64,000 nucleotides of DNA from Cryobacterium arcticum (lineage in GTDB: Bacteria; Actinomycetota; Actinomycetes; Actinomycetales; Microbacteriaceae). Every line of letters begins with the position of its first letter. The stretch's first letter is position 1. The position numbers were made by a program, and so were the translations under genes. Positions 9,337 through 18,953 of this stretch are shown here, in pieces. The stretch is from assembly GCF_001679725.1 (NCBI RefSeq), contig NZ_CP016282.1, positions 3,162,001-3,226,000 on the forward strand. The letters are read 5' to 3'. A model generated the notes under the pieces. It made no database searches. It was not told the DNA's origin and saw only the letters and a list, made by a program, of their open reading frames with translations.

Positions 9337-9675
9337 TCAGCCGCGTGCGTCCCGGAGCTCGTCGAGCACCAGCAAATCCGGCCGCAGGTGGTCGGTCTGG
9401 TACGCGGCACGGGCCACCAGGTGTGCCGCCATGGGCGCGGTGAGCGACTGGAACAGCACGATCGCGACGACGAGGGTGACGGTGCCGACGCTGAAGTTCG
9501 TCACGGCGATGTCGAGGGTGACCGCCATCAGGCCGAGGATCTGGGGCTTCGTGGCCGAGTGCAGCCGGGTGAGCACGTCGGGGAAGCGGAGCAGGCCGAC
9601 GCCGGCGGCCAGGCACATCACGGCGGCGAGCAGCACCAGGACGGCGGTGACCACGTCGCTCCAGACGGCGCTCAT
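9337..9675 (-). CDS. mnhG: Mrp Na+/H+ antiporter subunit G
   Basis: A 112-residue MnhG/PhaG subunit with three membrane helices. The family segment LLRFPDVLTRLHSATKPQILGL is present near residues 30-51. ATG 9675 overlaps the end of mnhF by four bases (ATGA). It is the last gene of the six-gene operon encoding a multi-subunit antiporter that exchanges cytoplasmic sodium for protons in the membrane. The C-terminus is cytoplasmic and charged (TDHLRPDLLVLDELRDARG). The promoter of the next operon overlaps its 3' end. Confidence 0.92.
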   Translation of the reverse strand: MSAVWSDVVTAVLVLLAAVMCLAAGVGLLRFPDVLTRLHSATKPQILGLMAVTLDIAVTNFSVGTVTLVVAIVLFQSLTAPMAAHLVARAAYQTDHLRPDLLVLDELRDARG

Positions 9676-9944
9676 GCGCGGTCCCGTCCGGGCAGGAACC
9701 GGGCCACGCTGAGCGAGCCGAGCACCGCGAAGAGGGCCAGCACGAGCAGCACCGGCAGGTTGTCGGTGTGCCGGTTGAACGCCATCTCGGCGCCCAGGGC
9801 GCAGATGATGGTGGCCACGAGCACGTCGGAGGCGATCACCCGGTCGAGCACGCTCGGTCCACGGATGATGCGGTAGACGGCCGCCAGGGCGCCGGCGCCG
9901 AACAGGATTCCGGCGACGATGGCAACGATGTCCATGGGGGTCAT
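9672..9944 (-). CDS. mnhF: Mrp Na+/H+ antiporter subunit F
   Basis: A 90-residue MnhF/PhaF subunit with three hydrophobic segments and the conserved RIIRGPSVLDRVIASDVL motif at about residues 25-42. ATG 9944 overlaps the mnhE stop by four bases and is preferred; a second in-frame ATG lies three codons later. It is needed for assembly of the Mrp complex in known systems. Confidence 0.92.
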   Translation of the reverse strand: MTPMDIVAIVAGILFGAGALAAVYRIIRGPSVLDRVIASDVLVATIICALGAEMAFNRHTDNLPVLLVLALFAVLGSLSVARFLPGRDRA

Positions 9945-10594
9945 GCGGTGGCTCCGTTCTCGGGATCGGTGGAGGAGTGCGTTCCGGGGCCGTGCGGGGC
10001 GTGCGGGCCCGGGGCGCCGGGGGCGCCGTCGCTGAGGTCTTCATCGGCCCGCACCTGGCAGACCCGCTCCACGTCTTCGCGCGAGCCGAAGGCCATCACG
10101 ATACGACGCTCGGTCGCGAGCACCCGGGCGCGGAAGGCGTCGGCCTCCACTTCGTCGTGCATGTTGATGACGTGCAGGTACAGGGTCGAGTCGACCCGCT
10201 CGATGTCGACCACGATGGAGCCCGGCACGATCGAGGTGGCCACGGCGGTCCAGGTGAGGATCAGGTCGCTGCGGGTGCGCAGGTGCACGGCGAGGATCGC
10301 GTTGCTCGCGGTGTAGCGCGGGCCGAGGGCGAGCCAGGACACATCCACGGATGCCCGCACGATGTCCCAGATCAGCTTGGCGAACAGCCAGACGCTGCGC
10401 CACAGGTTGATCCGGCCGCTGAGCTGCACCGCCGGCAGGTAGAACACGACGGAGACCAGGGCCGCGAACACCGCGCCGGTGACGAGGTTCAGCCAGGAGA
10501 ACTTGCCCCAGAGCAACGACCAGAGCAGCACCAGGCCGAGGAACAGGGGCAGCTGGCTGATCAGTCCGCCGAGTCGTTCGCGCACACTGCTCAC
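9941..10594 (-). CDS. mnhE: Mrp Na+/H+ antiporter subunit E
   Basis: A 217-residue MnhE/PhaE subunit. The N-terminal half has two to three membrane helices; the soluble part carries the family signature TWTAVATSIVPGSIVVDIER followed by LYLHVINMHD. The last 35 or so residues form a Gly/Pro/His/Asp-rich tail longer than in typical MnhE proteins and probably disordered. It overlaps mnhD and mnhF by four bases at each end. Confidence 0.92.
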   Translation of the reverse strand: MSSVRERLGGLISQLPLFLGLVLLWSLLWGKFSWLNLVTGAVFAALVSVVFYLPAVQLSGRINLWRSVWLFAKLIWDIVRASVDVSWLALGPRYTASNAILAVHLRTRSDLILTWTAVATSIVPGSIVVDIERVDSTLYLHVINMHDEVEADAFRARVLATERRIVMAFGSREDVERVCQVRADEDLSDGAPGAPGPHAPHGPGTHSSTDPENGATA

Positions 10595-12150
10595 GGGGTG
10601 CCTCCCGGGAAGACGGCGTCGATGTAGACCGACGGGTCGGAGATGTTCGCGGCGGCGCGGGTGGCCAGGTCGAACGCCGGGCCGGCGAAGATCGTCAGGC
10701 TCACGGTGAGGGCGAGCATGGTGGCTGTCGCCGCGGTCATCAGGGCTGAGGTGGTCTTGGTGGTGACCGTGCCCTCGTCGTGCGGGTCGTCCTGCAGGGC
10801 GTCGAGCACGGCGGAGTCGTAGTTCTCCACGTCCCGTCGCGGCCGCCAGAACGCCATGTTCCAGGCGCGGGCCAGCGCGTACAGGGTGAGCAGCGAGGTG
10901 GCCGCTCCCCCGGCGAGCAGCACGTAGCTGAGGGCGCCGCCCACCTGCACACCAGCGTCGAACAAGGCCACCTTGCCGAGGAACCCGGAGAACGGCGGGA
11001 TGCCGCCGAGGTTGAGCGCTCCGATGAAGAACAGGACGGCGACCAACGGCGCGGCCTTGAGCATCCCGCCCAAGCGGGCCAACGAGGTGGTGCCGCCGAT
11101 ACGTTCGATGAGGCCGGCGCAGAGGAACAGCGTGGTCTGGATCATGATGTGGTGCACGACGTAGAAGATGGTGGCAGCGATCGCCGCCTCGGTGCCCAGG
11201 GCGATGCCGAAGATCATGTAGCCGATGTGGCTCACCAGGGTGAACGAGAGCAACCGTTTGATGTCGGCCTGGGCGAGAGCGCCGAAAATGCCGATCACCA
11301 TGGTGAGCAGCGCCACGATCATCAACGGCAGCGAGAACTGGTTGTCGGGGAACAACAGCGTCTGGGTGCGCAGGATGGCGTACACGCCCACCTTGGTGAG
11401 CAGGCCCGCGAACACCGCGGTGACCGGGGCCGGCGCGGTGGGGTACGAGTCCGGCAGCCAGAACGACAGCGGGAACACGGCCGCCTTCACGCTGAAGGCG
11501 ATGAGCAGCATGAGCCCGAGAATGAGTTGCACGTCACCGGGCAGCTGCGGGATGCGCTCGGCCAGCAGCGCCAGCGTCACGGTTCCGGTCGCGCCGTAGA
11601 TGAGCGCGATGGCCGACAGGAACAGGATCGACGAGATGAGGCTGACGACGATGTACGTGACACCGGCCCGGATGCGCGCACCCGTGCCGCCGAGGGTGAG
11701 CAGCACGTAACTGGCCGAGAGCAGCATCTCGAAGCCCACGTACATGTTGAACAGGTCACCGGCGATGAACGCGTTGAACAGACCCGCCGACAGCACCAGA
11801 TAGGTGGGGTGGAAGATCGACACCGGGGTCTCCCGGTTGCTGTCGACGATGCCCTGGCCGACAGCGAAGAGCAGAACGCCGAGCAGCATCAGGGCCGACA
11901 CGAGCAGCATGATGGCCGACAGACGGTCCACGACGAGAACGATGCCGAACGGTGGCTGCCACCCGCCCACATTCACCACGGCCGGGCCGTGCTGGTCGAC
12001 GAGCACCAACAGGATGCTGCTGATCACCACGACCGCGGAGAGCGTGAGCACGCTCACCGCCACCTGGTAGCGCGACCGGCGGCCGAGCGCGATGGCGAGG
12101 GCGGCGCCGAGAAGCGGGATGGCGACGACGAGGGGCACGAGTACGTTCAT
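10591..12150 (-). CDS. mnhD: Mrp Na+/H+ antiporter subunit D
   Basis: A 519-residue polytopic subunit homologous to NuoN/NuoM of complex I, with about 14 predicted helices. The Proton_antipo_M region is clear, including FNMYVGFEMLLSASYVLLTL, the lysine-containing VKAAVFPLSFWLPDSYPTAP and the histidine-containing SHIGYMIFGIALG and FYVVHHIMIQTTLFLCAGLI. It should form one of the proton-translocating channels. Four-base overlaps join it to mnhC and mnhE. Confidence 0.95.
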   Translation of the reverse strand: MNVLVPLVVAIPLLGAALAIALGRRSRYQVAVSVLTLSAVVVISSILLVLVDQHGPAVVNVGGWQPPFGIVLVVDRLSAIMLLVSALMLLGVLLFAVGQGIVDSNRETPVSIFHPTYLVLSAGLFNAFIAGDLFNMYVGFEMLLSASYVLLTLGGTGARIRAGVTYIVVSLISSILFLSAIALIYGATGTVTLALLAERIPQLPGDVQLILGLMLLIAFSVKAAVFPLSFWLPDSYPTAPAPVTAVFAGLLTKVGVYAILRTQTLLFPDNQFSLPLMIVALLTMVIGIFGALAQADIKRLLSFTLVSHIGYMIFGIALGTEAAIAATIFYVVHHIMIQTTLFLCAGLIERIGGTTSLARLGGMLKAAPLVAVLFFIGALNLGGIPPFSGFLGKVALFDAGVQVGGALSYVLLAGGAATSLLTLYALARAWNMAFWRPRRDVENYDSAVLDALQDDPHDEGTVTTKTTSALMTAATATMLALTVSLTIFAGPAFDLATRAAANISDPSVYIDAVFPGGTP

Positions 12151-12689
12151 CGGGTGCCGCCCTCGCGGTCGGTGCGCGCGGCGTCGCCGGCGGCGGGTGC
12201 GCGTTCGTCGGAGCGGTCGGTCGCGTCAACAGCCGAGCTGTCGTCGTCGCTGCCGTCCTCACTGGCGTCGAGCGATGCCTGCACGGCGGCCTCGTCGTCG
12301 GTGGAGGACCGGAACGTGATTTCGGAGTCTTCGCTGGTTTCGGCGGCGTGCTCGTCGGTGAGGGTGTCGCCCTCGTCGCCGAGCTGGGCCAGCCACCAGG
12401 AGCGGTAGATCAGCGCGAGCAGCAGGGCCGTGATCCCGAAGTTGATCACGATGGCGGTGAGCATCAGCACCTGCGGCAGCGGGTCGACCATGGTGTCGTC
12501 CAGGGACGTGCCGGTGACGATCGGCGAGCTGCCGGGCCGTCCGCTCATGATGAAGATCAGCAGGTTGGTGGCGTTTCCCACCAGCAGGAACCCGATCAGC
12601 ACCCGGGTGAGGCTGCGTTCGAGCATGATGTAGATGCCCGCGGCGTACATCGCGGCCATGACGATCACGAGGGTCAGGGAGGCGCTCAT
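12147..12689 (-). CDS. mnhC: Mrp Na+/H+ antiporter subunit C
   Basis: A 180-residue subunit homologous to NuoK. Residues 1-110 contain three membrane helices with the family features GIYIMLERSLTRVLIGFLLV and DPLPQVLMLTAIVINFGITA. The remaining 65 or so residues are an acidic Asp/Glu/Ser-rich tail (for example DASEDGSDDDSSAVDATDRS), absent from standard MnhC of about 110-125 residues and presumably cytoplasmic. Four-base overlaps on both sides. Confidence 0.93.
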   Translation of the reverse strand: MSASLTLVIVMAAMYAAGIYIMLERSLTRVLIGFLLVGNATNLLIFIMSGRPGSSPIVTGTSLDDTMVDPLPQVLMLTAIVINFGITALLLALIYRSWWLAQLGDEGDTLTDEHAAETSEDSEITFRSSTDDEAAVQASLDASEDGSDDDSSAVDATDRSDERAPAAGDAARTDREGGTR

Positions 12690-15600
12690 CGGGTGCCTCC
12701 TGCCGGTGTGCTGTCTTCCGCCGGGTCGGCGGGCTGGGTGATCGGGGCGGTTTCAGGTCCGGTGCCCGGCGCCGGGGCCTCCGCTGGGGTCCACTCGGAG
12801 GAGGCGTCGAAACCCATCGCGTCGCCGGCGTCGCTGGAGGCGTTGCCGATGGCGGGAATGATGGGCTCGTCCGGGTCGTCGTCGCCTGGTTCGTCGAGCT
12901 CGCTCTGCCGGTCGATCTCGCTGCCGAGGCTGCGCAGAATATCCAGGCTCAGGCCGATCACGACGAGGTACACCCCGATGTCGAAGATGCTGGAGGTGCC
13001 GAAGGAGAGGTGCCCAAGCAGCGGCACGTCGGCCTGGAAGTAGGCGGATTCGAGCGGGGTGCCCGTCACGAAGATCGACCCGACGGCGGTGCCGACGGCG
13101 AGGACCACGCCGAGTCCGAGGATCTTGCCCGGGTCGATGGGCACGGCTTCGCCCAGCTCGTACCGGCCGCCGGCCAGGTACCGGGCCACGAGGGCCAGGC
13201 CGGCCAGGAGGCCGCCGGCGAACCCGCCGCCCGGCAGGTTGTGGCCGGCGAAGAGCAGGTAGATCGACACGACGATTGCGGGGTGGAAGAGCAGCCGGAC
13301 GAGCACCTCGATGAGGATCGACCGGTTCTCGGCGGACTGGGTGCGCCCTCCGAGCAGCCAGGACTGCCGGGTCACGGCATGCCCGGCGGAGCTTGCGTGC
13401 GGGTCGGCCACGACGCGGCGGCGGTTCTTCGGTTCGCGGCGTTTGCGGGACTCCCGCAGGCGCGGCATCTGCTCGCTGCGGCCGGAGACGAATAGCAGGC
13501 TGGCGACGCCGGTGGCCACGACGATGAGCACCGAGATCTCGCCCATGGTGTCCCAGGCGCGGATGTCGACGAGCATGACGTTGACGATGTTGTTGCCGTG
13601 GCCCTCCACGACGGACAACCGGGCCAGGTCCTTGGCCATGTCGGGCCATTGGCGGGCGCCGAGCGAGATGACGGCGATGGTGCCCATGGTCAGGCCCACC
13701 AGGATGCCGATGAGGGCGCGCCGGCGGCGGTGCATGGGCCGATTGTGCTGGGCGATACGGCTGGGCAGGCGACGCAGCACGAGCACCACCACCACGAGGG
13801 TGATCGACTCGACGAGCGCCTGGGTGAGCGCCAGGTCGGGTGCACCGTGGAAGGCGAACAGGGCGACCAGCCCGTAGCCGGTGACGCCGGCCAGCAGCAC
13901 CGCGGTCATCCGCTGCCCGACCCGGGCGGCCATCGCGGCGGCGATGATCATGACCAGGCCGATGATGACCTGGGCCGGGTAGTCCCAGAGCACCACGGCG
14001 TCGGGCCAGGTGCGGTTGACGAACGAGACGGCGCCGAGGGCCAGCACGAACACCACAAGGATGGTCGAGAGGTACTGCGGCAGGCCGCCCCTCTGGGCGA
14101 GGTGAGTGGTGCGGGCGGCGATTCTGTCGACGAAACGCACGGTGTGGCCGTAGCCGTGACCGGCGTCCACCCAGGCCGGCACCGTGGCCTGCCAGCGGGC
14201 CACGCGCTTGCGCTGCCAGAAGATGACGAGGCCGAGGGCCACGACCACGATGCTGAGGAACAGCGCCGGTTCGAAACCGTGCCAGAGCATCAGGTGCGCG
14301 TCGCCCTCGCCGGGCATGGTGTCGGCGTATTGGGCAAGCACCGGGTCGAGCAGGAAGATGAACGGGCCGAGCACGATCGTGGCGACGGTGAGGATGCCGG
14401 GGGCCAGCATGAAGTCCCACCGGCTGGAGTGCATCGGGGTGTCGCTGATCGACGGGCGGGTGCCGAACGCGCCCCAGAAGAACTTGGCACTGTAGGCGAC
14501 CGTGAGAACGGACCCGATCGCGGTGCCGGCCAGGGCGATCCAGCCCCAACCGTCGCCGGCCTCGCCGGCTTCGAGGAATGCGGTGAAGACGGATTCCTTG
14601 GCCACGAAGCCGAGCAGCGGCGGGAGCCCGGCCATCGACGCGACGGCGATGAGCGCGATCGCGGCCAGGGCCGGTTCGCGTCGGCCGAGGCCGGAGAGCT
14701 TGCGCCAGTCGCGGGTGCCGGCGCGATGGTCGATGATACCCACCACAAGGAAGAGGGTCGCCTTGTACAGCGCATGCGCGAGCAGCAGCGCCACCCCGGC
14801 GAGGGCGGCATCACGGGTGCCGAAGCCCACGACCACCATGAGGAAGCCGAGCTGGCTGACGGTGCCGTAGGCGAGCATCAGCTTGATGTCGTGCTGGCGC
14901 AGCGACCGCCAGGCGCCCACGAGCATGGTCCACACGCCGATGGTCACCAACACCGGAAGCCAGCCGGGTGAGTCGGCGTAGCCGGGTGCGAAGCGGGCGG
15001 TGAGGTAGATGCCGGCCTTCACCATGGCGGCGGCGTGCAGGTAGGCGCTCACCGGGGTGGGTGCGGCCATCGCGGCCGGAAGCCAGAAGTGGAACGGGAT
15101 GAGCGCGGACTTCGACAGGGCGCCGACGAGGATCAGCAGCACCGCCCAGATGGCGACCGGCGTGCCGGTGGGGTTCGCCACGATCGCGGCCAGCGAGGTG
15201 GTTCCGGCGTCGACGGAGATCATCACGACGCCGATCAGCATGACCAGGCCACCGAAGGTGGTCACCAGCAGGGCCTGCAGGGCGGCACCGCGGCTCTCCC
15301 GCTTGGCGGTGTAGTGCCCGATCAGCAGGTACGAGAGCACGCTGGTGATCTCCCAGAACATGAACATGACCAGGATGTCGTCGGCGGTGACGAGCCCGTA
15401 CATAGTTCCGGCGAAGGCCAGCAGCAGAGCGGCGAACCGGCCCAGGCTCGGCTCGTCGGCGTCGAAGTAGCGGGCGCAGTAGATGAGCACCAGGGCGCCG
15501 ACACCGGTCACGACGAGGGCGAGCAGCCAGGCGAGCGCATCCACCCGGAAGGACAGGCTGATGCCGAGCGACGGGATCCACGGGAGGCTCTCGGTGGCGG

Positions 15601-15757
15601 CCCCGCCGGCGGCGACCGTACTGGTTTGCGTGAGGGTGTAGCCGAACGCGATCGCGGGCAGAACGGCGACCACATAAAAAACGCGCAACCCGAGCAGTCG
15701 GGTGAGCGTGGGAGTCAGCACGGAAACGAGCAGGAAAACCAGGAGGATCGTCGCCAT
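12686..15757 (-). CDS. mnhA: Mrp Na+/H+ antiporter fused subunits A and B
   Basis: A 1023-residue fusion. Residues 1-500 are the NuoL-like MnhA core with about 14 helices, including WEITSVLSYLLIGHYTAKRE, SKSALIPFHFWLPAAMAAPT and HALYKATLFLVVGIIDHRAG. A DUF4040-type region follows (ALTQALVESITLVVVVLVLR). Residues about 790-950 are an MnhB domain (LFHPAIVVSIYLLFAGHNLP then GGFAGGLLAGLALVARYLAG). An acidic Pro-rich tail ends the chain. The A-B fusion is common in actinobacteria and explains why no separate mnhB is present. ATG 15757 has GGGAGG just upstream. It is the first gene of the operon. Confidence 0.95.
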   Translation of the reverse strand: MATILLVFLLVSVLTPTLTRLLGLRVFYVVAVLPAIAFGYTLTQTSTVAAGGAATESLPWIPSLGISLSFRVDALAWLLALVVTGVGALVLIYCARYFDADEPSLGRFAALLLAFAGTMYGLVTADDILVMFMFWEITSVLSYLLIGHYTAKRESRGAALQALLVTTFGGLVMLIGVVMISVDAGTTSLAAIVANPTGTPVAIWAVLLILVGALSKSALIPFHFWLPAAMAAPTPVSAYLHAAAMVKAGIYLTARFAPGYADSPGWLPVLVTIGVWTMLVGAWRSLRQHDIKLMLAYGTVSQLGFLMVVVGFGTRDAALAGVALLLAHALYKATLFLVVGIIDHRAGTRDWRKLSGLGRREPALAAIALIAVASMAGLPPLLGFVAKESVFTAFLEAGEAGDGWGWIALAGTAIGSVLTVAYSAKFFWGAFGTRPSISDTPMHSSRWDFMLAPGILTVATIVLGPFIFLLDPVLAQYADTMPGEGDAHLMLWHGFEPALFLSIVVVALGLVIFWQRKRVARWQATVPAWVDAGHGYGHTVRFVDRIAARTTHLAQRGGLPQYLSTILVVFVLALGAVSFVNRTWPDAVVLWDYPAQVIIGLVMIIAAAMAARVGQRMTAVLLAGVTGYGLVALFAFHGAPDLALTQALVESITLVVVVLVLRRLPSRIAQHNRPMHRRRRALIGILVGLTMGTIAVISLGARQWPDMAKDLARLSVVEGHGNNIVNVMLVDIRAWDTMGEISVLIVVATGVASLLFVSGRSEQMPRLRESRKRREPKNRRRVVADPHASSAGHAVTRQSWLLGGRTQSAENRSILIEVLVRLLFHPAIVVSIYLLFAGHNLPGGGFAGGLLAGLALVARYLAGGRYELGEAVPIDPGKILGLGVVLAVGTAVGSIFVTGTPLESAYFQADVPLLGHLSFGTSSIFDIGVYLVVIGLSLDILRSLGSEIDRQSELDEPGDDDPDEPIIPAIGNASSDAGDAMGFDASSEWTPAEAPAPGTGPETAPITQPADPAEDSTPAGGTR

Positions 15758-15863
15758 GCGGCCTCCCGGCTCTCTACAAAAGAGTGTCGTCTCTACGGTC
15801 AGAGTGTCGCTTTTCAGTGTACAGGAGTGGGCCTTTCGACCCTGACCATCCTCTAGCCGTCGG
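15758..15863 (-). promoter_or_regulatory. Mrp operon control region with a 9-bp direct repeat
   Basis: AGAGTGTCG occurs at 15781-15789 and again at 15801-15809, exactly 20 bases apart, 24 to 52 bases before the mnhA start. Two helical turns of spacing is typical for a dimeric or tandem regulator site. No clear -10 box was found on the minus strand, so the promoter itself is not placed. Confidence 0.45.
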
Positions 15864-15864
15864 C

Positions 15865-15870
15865 TAGTGT
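15865..15870 (+). promoter_or_regulatory. Candidate -10 box of the amino-acid permease gene
   Basis: TAGTGT fits TANNNT and would start transcription near 15877, leaving a leader of about 14 bases to ATG 15891. It also overlaps a possible GTG start at 15867, arguing against that start. Confidence 0.4.
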
Positions 15871-15890
15871 TACCGCAACCCCCAGAATGG

Positions 15891-17450
15891 ATGCTTCACG
15901 TGACCACCAGCACCACCGGGCCGGATCGGCCGGAGAACAGCGTCACCCCCACCGGCCGCCCCGCGCACCACTCCGGGCACGACGAAACGCCGCTGGAGCA
16001 CATCGACGACGCGTTGAGTGTGCACGAAGACCAGGGTCTGCATAAGGGGCTCAAGGCCCGCCACGTGCAGATGATCGCGATCGGCGGCGCCATCGGCACC
16101 GGCCTGTTCCTCGGCGCAGGCGGACGGCTCGCCAGCGCCGGCCCCGCCCTGGTGTTCGTGTACGCCATCTGCGGTTTCTTCGCGTTCCTCATCCTGCGGG
16201 CGCTCGGCGAGCTGGTGCTGCACCGGCCCACCTCGGGCTCGTTCGTGTCGTATGCGCGGGAGTTCTTCGGTGAGAAGACCGCGTTCGTCACCGGCTGGCT
16301 GTACTGGCTCAACTGGGCGATGACGGCCATCGTCGACGTGACGGCGGTGGCGCTGTACATGAACTTCTTCGGCCGCTACTGGGCGCCGTTCGGCGAGGTG
16401 CCGCAGTGGTTGTTCGCCCTGATCGCCCTGGCCGTGGTGATGAGCCTCAACCTGCTCTCGGTCAAGGTGTTCGGCGAGCTGGAGTTCTGGTTCGCGCTGA
16501 TCAAGGTCGTCGCGATCGTGGTGTTCCTCCTGGTGGGCACCTGGATGGTCATCTTCGGCACCCCGGTGGAAGGAGCCGCCGTCGGCTTCTCCCTCATCTC
16601 CGACAACGGCGGCTGGCTGCCCAACGGTCTGCTCGCCTCGGTGCTCGTGGTGCAGGGCGTGGTCTTCGCCTACGCGTCGATCGAGCTGATCGGCACCACC
16701 GCCGGCGAGACCGAGAACCCGGAGAAGGTGATGCCCAAGGCCATCAACACGGTCATCGTGCGCATCGCGGTGTTCTACGTCGGCTCGATCCTGCTGCTCT
16801 CGCTGTTGTTGCCGTACACGGCATATGAGGCTGGAGTGAGCCCGTTCGTGACGTTCTTCGGCTCGATCGGCATCGACGGGGTCGACGTGCTCATGAACCT
16901 CGTGGTGCTCACCGCGGCTCTGTCGTCGCTGAACGCCGGACTGTATTCCACCGGGCGCATCCTTCGGTCGATGTCGCTGGCCGGGTCGGCGCCGCGCTTC
17001 GCCGGCAAGGTGAGCCGCAACGGGGTACCGTTCGGCGGCATCCTGCTCACCGGTGTCGTCACCCTGCTCGGAGTGGCGCTGAACGCGGTCGTGCCCGACG
17101 AGGCGTTCGAGATCGTGCTCAACATGGCCGCGATCGGCATCATCAGCGCGTGGGGCATGATCGTGCTCTGCCAGATGCGGCTGCAGGCCTGGGCGAAGGC
17201 GGGCATCCTCACCCGGCCGGCGTTCCGGATGCCCGGCGCCCCGTTCACCGGCTACCTCACCCTGGCGTTCCTGGCCACGGTTCTCGTGCTGATGGCCTTC
17301 GATTGGCCGGTCGGTACGCTCACGATCAGCTCGCTGGGCCTGATCATCCCGGCGCTGGTGCTGGGCTGGTACGCCTGCCGGGGCCGCATCCTCGAGATCG
17401 CGGCGTCCCGTCCCCCGCTGCCGGCCCGCGGAACCTCCCCGCGGCCCTAA
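15891..17450 (+). CDS. Amino-acid permease of the AAT family (AnsP/GABA-permease-like)
   Basis: A 519-residue secondary transporter with 12 predicted membrane helices. The conserved first-helix motif [20 protein letters not shown] is at about residues 56-75. ERELGELVL-type features appear as [20 protein letters not shown], and [19 protein letters not shown] is characteristic of the AAT branch that includes AnsP, CycA and GabP. It should import an amino acid such as asparagine or GABA with protons; the substrate is not resolvable. Start choice is uncertain among GTG 15867, ATG 15891 and GTG 15900. None has a ribosome binding site, and 15891 best fits the -10 box at 15865. It ends inside a long terminator hairpin. 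Confidence 0.85.
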   Translation: MLHVTTSTTGPDRPENSVTPTGRPAHHSGHDETPLEHIDDALSVHEDQGLHKGLKARHVQMIAIGGAIGTGLFLGAGGRLASAGPALVFVYAICGFFAFLILRALGELVLHRPTSGSFVSYAREFFGEKTAFVTGWLYWLNWAMTAIVDVTAVALYMNFFGRYWAPFGEVPQWLFALIALAVVMSLNLLSVKVFGELEFWFALIKVVAIVVFLLVGTWMVIFGTPVEGAAVGFSLISDNGGWLPNGLLASVLVVQGVVFAYASIELIGTTAGETENPEKVMPKAINTVIVRIAVFYVGSILLLSLLLPYTAYEAGVSPFVTFFGSIGIDGVDVLMNLVVLTAALSSLNAGLYSTGRILRSMSLAGSAPRFAGKVSRNGVPFGGILLTGVVTLLGVALNAVVPDEAFEIVLNMAAIGIISAWGMIVLCQMRLQAWAKAGILTRPAFRMPGAPFTGYLTLAFLATVLVLMAFDWPVGTLTISSLGLIIPALVLGWYACRGRILEIAASRPPLPARGTSPRP

Positions 17451-17514
17451 CTGGTCCCCGGCCGGACATCTGCGCCCGGTGTACCGGGTGCAGATGTCCG
17501 CTGCGGGACCAGTT
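17449..17514. terminator. Long nested bidirectional terminator
   Basis: The outer arms AACTGGTCCC and GGGACCAGTT, middle arms GGACATCTGC and GCAGATGTCC, and inner CCCGG/CCGGG around TGTA make one near-perfect 66-base hairpin. It begins in the permease stop codon and ends 35 bases before the end of the convergent MFS gene. Confidence 0.85.
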
Positions 17515-17549
17515 GCCCCCGGAGGCGCGGTGCGGGTCGGCGGTCGGGG

Positions 17550-18815
17550 TCAGAGCGCGCGGCGGCGAATGACGATGTCGCTGGCCAGCACGAGCGCCAG
17601 GGCGAGCACGATGATGCCCACGTAGACGAACGGCACGGAGCCCAGGCCCACCTGGTCGAGCAGGAAGGCGCCCACGAACGCGCCCAGGCCGATGCCGACG
17701 TTGAACGCGGTGGTGTAGACGGCGCTGGCGGTGTCGCGGATGCGCACCGACGCGGTGTGCAGCAACCGGGTCTGCAGCAGCGGCGGGAAGGTGCCGAACG
17801 CGAGGCCCCAGACCAGGAACGCGCCGATCGCCACGGGCAGCGTCTGGGTGAACAGCGCCAGCACGGTGACGCTGACGACCGTCACCGACATCCCGAGCAC
17901 CAGGCCCAGCTGCGGGCGCTTGCTGAACACGACGCCGCTGATGAACAGGCCGAGTGCGCCGGCGATGCCGTACGCGAACAGGAGTGGCGCGACGGCGTCG
18001 CTGCCCACCCCGAGGGTGTCGCTGAGGAACGGTGCGATGTAGGTGTAGAAGGTGTAGTGCCCGATCATCGTGAGCGCGGTGATCACGCAGACCAGCGCGA
18101 CCGGGCCGATGGTGGGGTCACGGGGCAGCTTGGCCACCGTGATGGTTCCGGTCGCCGTCGTGACGGACTCGGTGCGCTTGCCCGTGTAGTGCTCGACCTT
18201 GGGCAGGAACCGCCAGATCACCACGGCGCCCACGAGCATCAGCCCGGCGAGCACGATGAACGAGAGCCGCCAGCCGAGCAGGTGGCCGAGGAAGGTGCCA
18301 AGCGGCACACCGAACACGAACGCGAGGGTGCCGCCGGCGATGGTGATCGACACGGCCCTGGCGATCTGGTCCTTGGGCACGAGGTGCGCGGAGTAGGCGC
18401 CCACGACGCCCCAGAACAGGCCGTGCGCCAGTCCGCCGATCACCCGGGAGATGACGACGAAGGTGTAGTCGGGCGCGATGGCGGTGAGCACGTTGCTCAA
18501 CGCGAACACGATGAGCACGAGAACGATCAGGCCGTGCCGGGGCATCCGTCGGGTCAGCAGCGCCAGCGGCGTGCTGGTGAGCACGACCGTGAACGCGAAC
18601 CAGGACACGAGCAGGCCCACGTCGGACTGGCTGACCCCGAGCGAGGTGCTCATTTCGGGCAGCAGGCCGGTGGGCAGCATCTCGGAGGTGACCGAGAGGA
18701 AGACGGCGGCGGAGAGGGCGATCAGGCCGATCCACGGGAAGGCTCCGGTAGGGGCCTTCTGATCGGGGCGAGGCATACCGGTGGACGGCAGCGAGATGGG
18801 CGCGGTAAATGACAT
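17550..18815 (-). CDS. Major facilitator superfamily exporter (AraJ/SotB-like)
   Basis: A 421-residue transporter with 12 predicted helices. The N-terminal SEMLPTGLLPEMSTSLGVSQ, the A-loop LLTRRMPRHGLIVL and RVIGGLAHGLFWGVVGAYSA match the drug:H+ antiporter-1 group related to AraJ, SotB and chloramphenicol exporters. The second half begins after the long loop near residue 205. It probably exports sugars or small drugs in exchange for protons. ATG 18815 lacks a ribosome binding site, and ATG 18776 is an alternative. It follows a small gene and the riboflavin kinase on the same strand, with 138 bases upstream. Confidence 0.85.
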   Translation of the reverse strand: MSFTAPISLPSTGMPRPDQKAPTGAFPWIGLIALSAAVFLSVTSEMLPTGLLPEMSTSLGVSQSDVGLLVSWFAFTVVLTSTPLALLTRRMPRHGLIVLVLIVFALSNVLTAIAPDYTFVVISRVIGGLAHGLFWGVVGAYSAHLVPKDQIARAVSITIAGGTLAFVFGVPLGTFLGHLLGWRLSFIVLAGLMLVGAVVIWRFLPKVEHYTGKRTESVTTATGTITVAKLPRDPTIGPVALVCVITALTMIGHYTFYTYIAPFLSDTLGVGSDAVAPLLFAYGIAGALGLFISGVVFSKRPQLGLVLGMSVTVVSVTVLALFTQTLPVAIGAFLVWGLAFGTFPPLLQTRLLHTASVRIRDTASAVYTTAFNVGIGLGAFVGAFLLDQVGLGSVPFVYVGIIVLALALVLASDIVIRRRAL

Positions 18816-18953
18816 GGGTGCTGTGGCTCACAGACAGGTTCCGCTTGCCCTCGGCTCCGGCGGCTGTCACGGCCGGGCTGAGCGGGTTCTTCAAGCGGTG
18901 CGCGCCGACGTGCGCGCCCGGGGCCAAGCGTGTTCCGCCAGCCGTCAACCAGC

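Noticed and set aside
9337..15757. Frameshifts at the four-base overlaps of the Mrp genes
   Set aside because: Each overlap is an ATGA start-stop junction, and every protein has a complete family N- and C-terminus; this is normal translational coupling.
15867..15890. GTG 15867 as start of the amino-acid permease
   Set aside because: It overlaps the most likely -10 box, so it would not be in the transcript.
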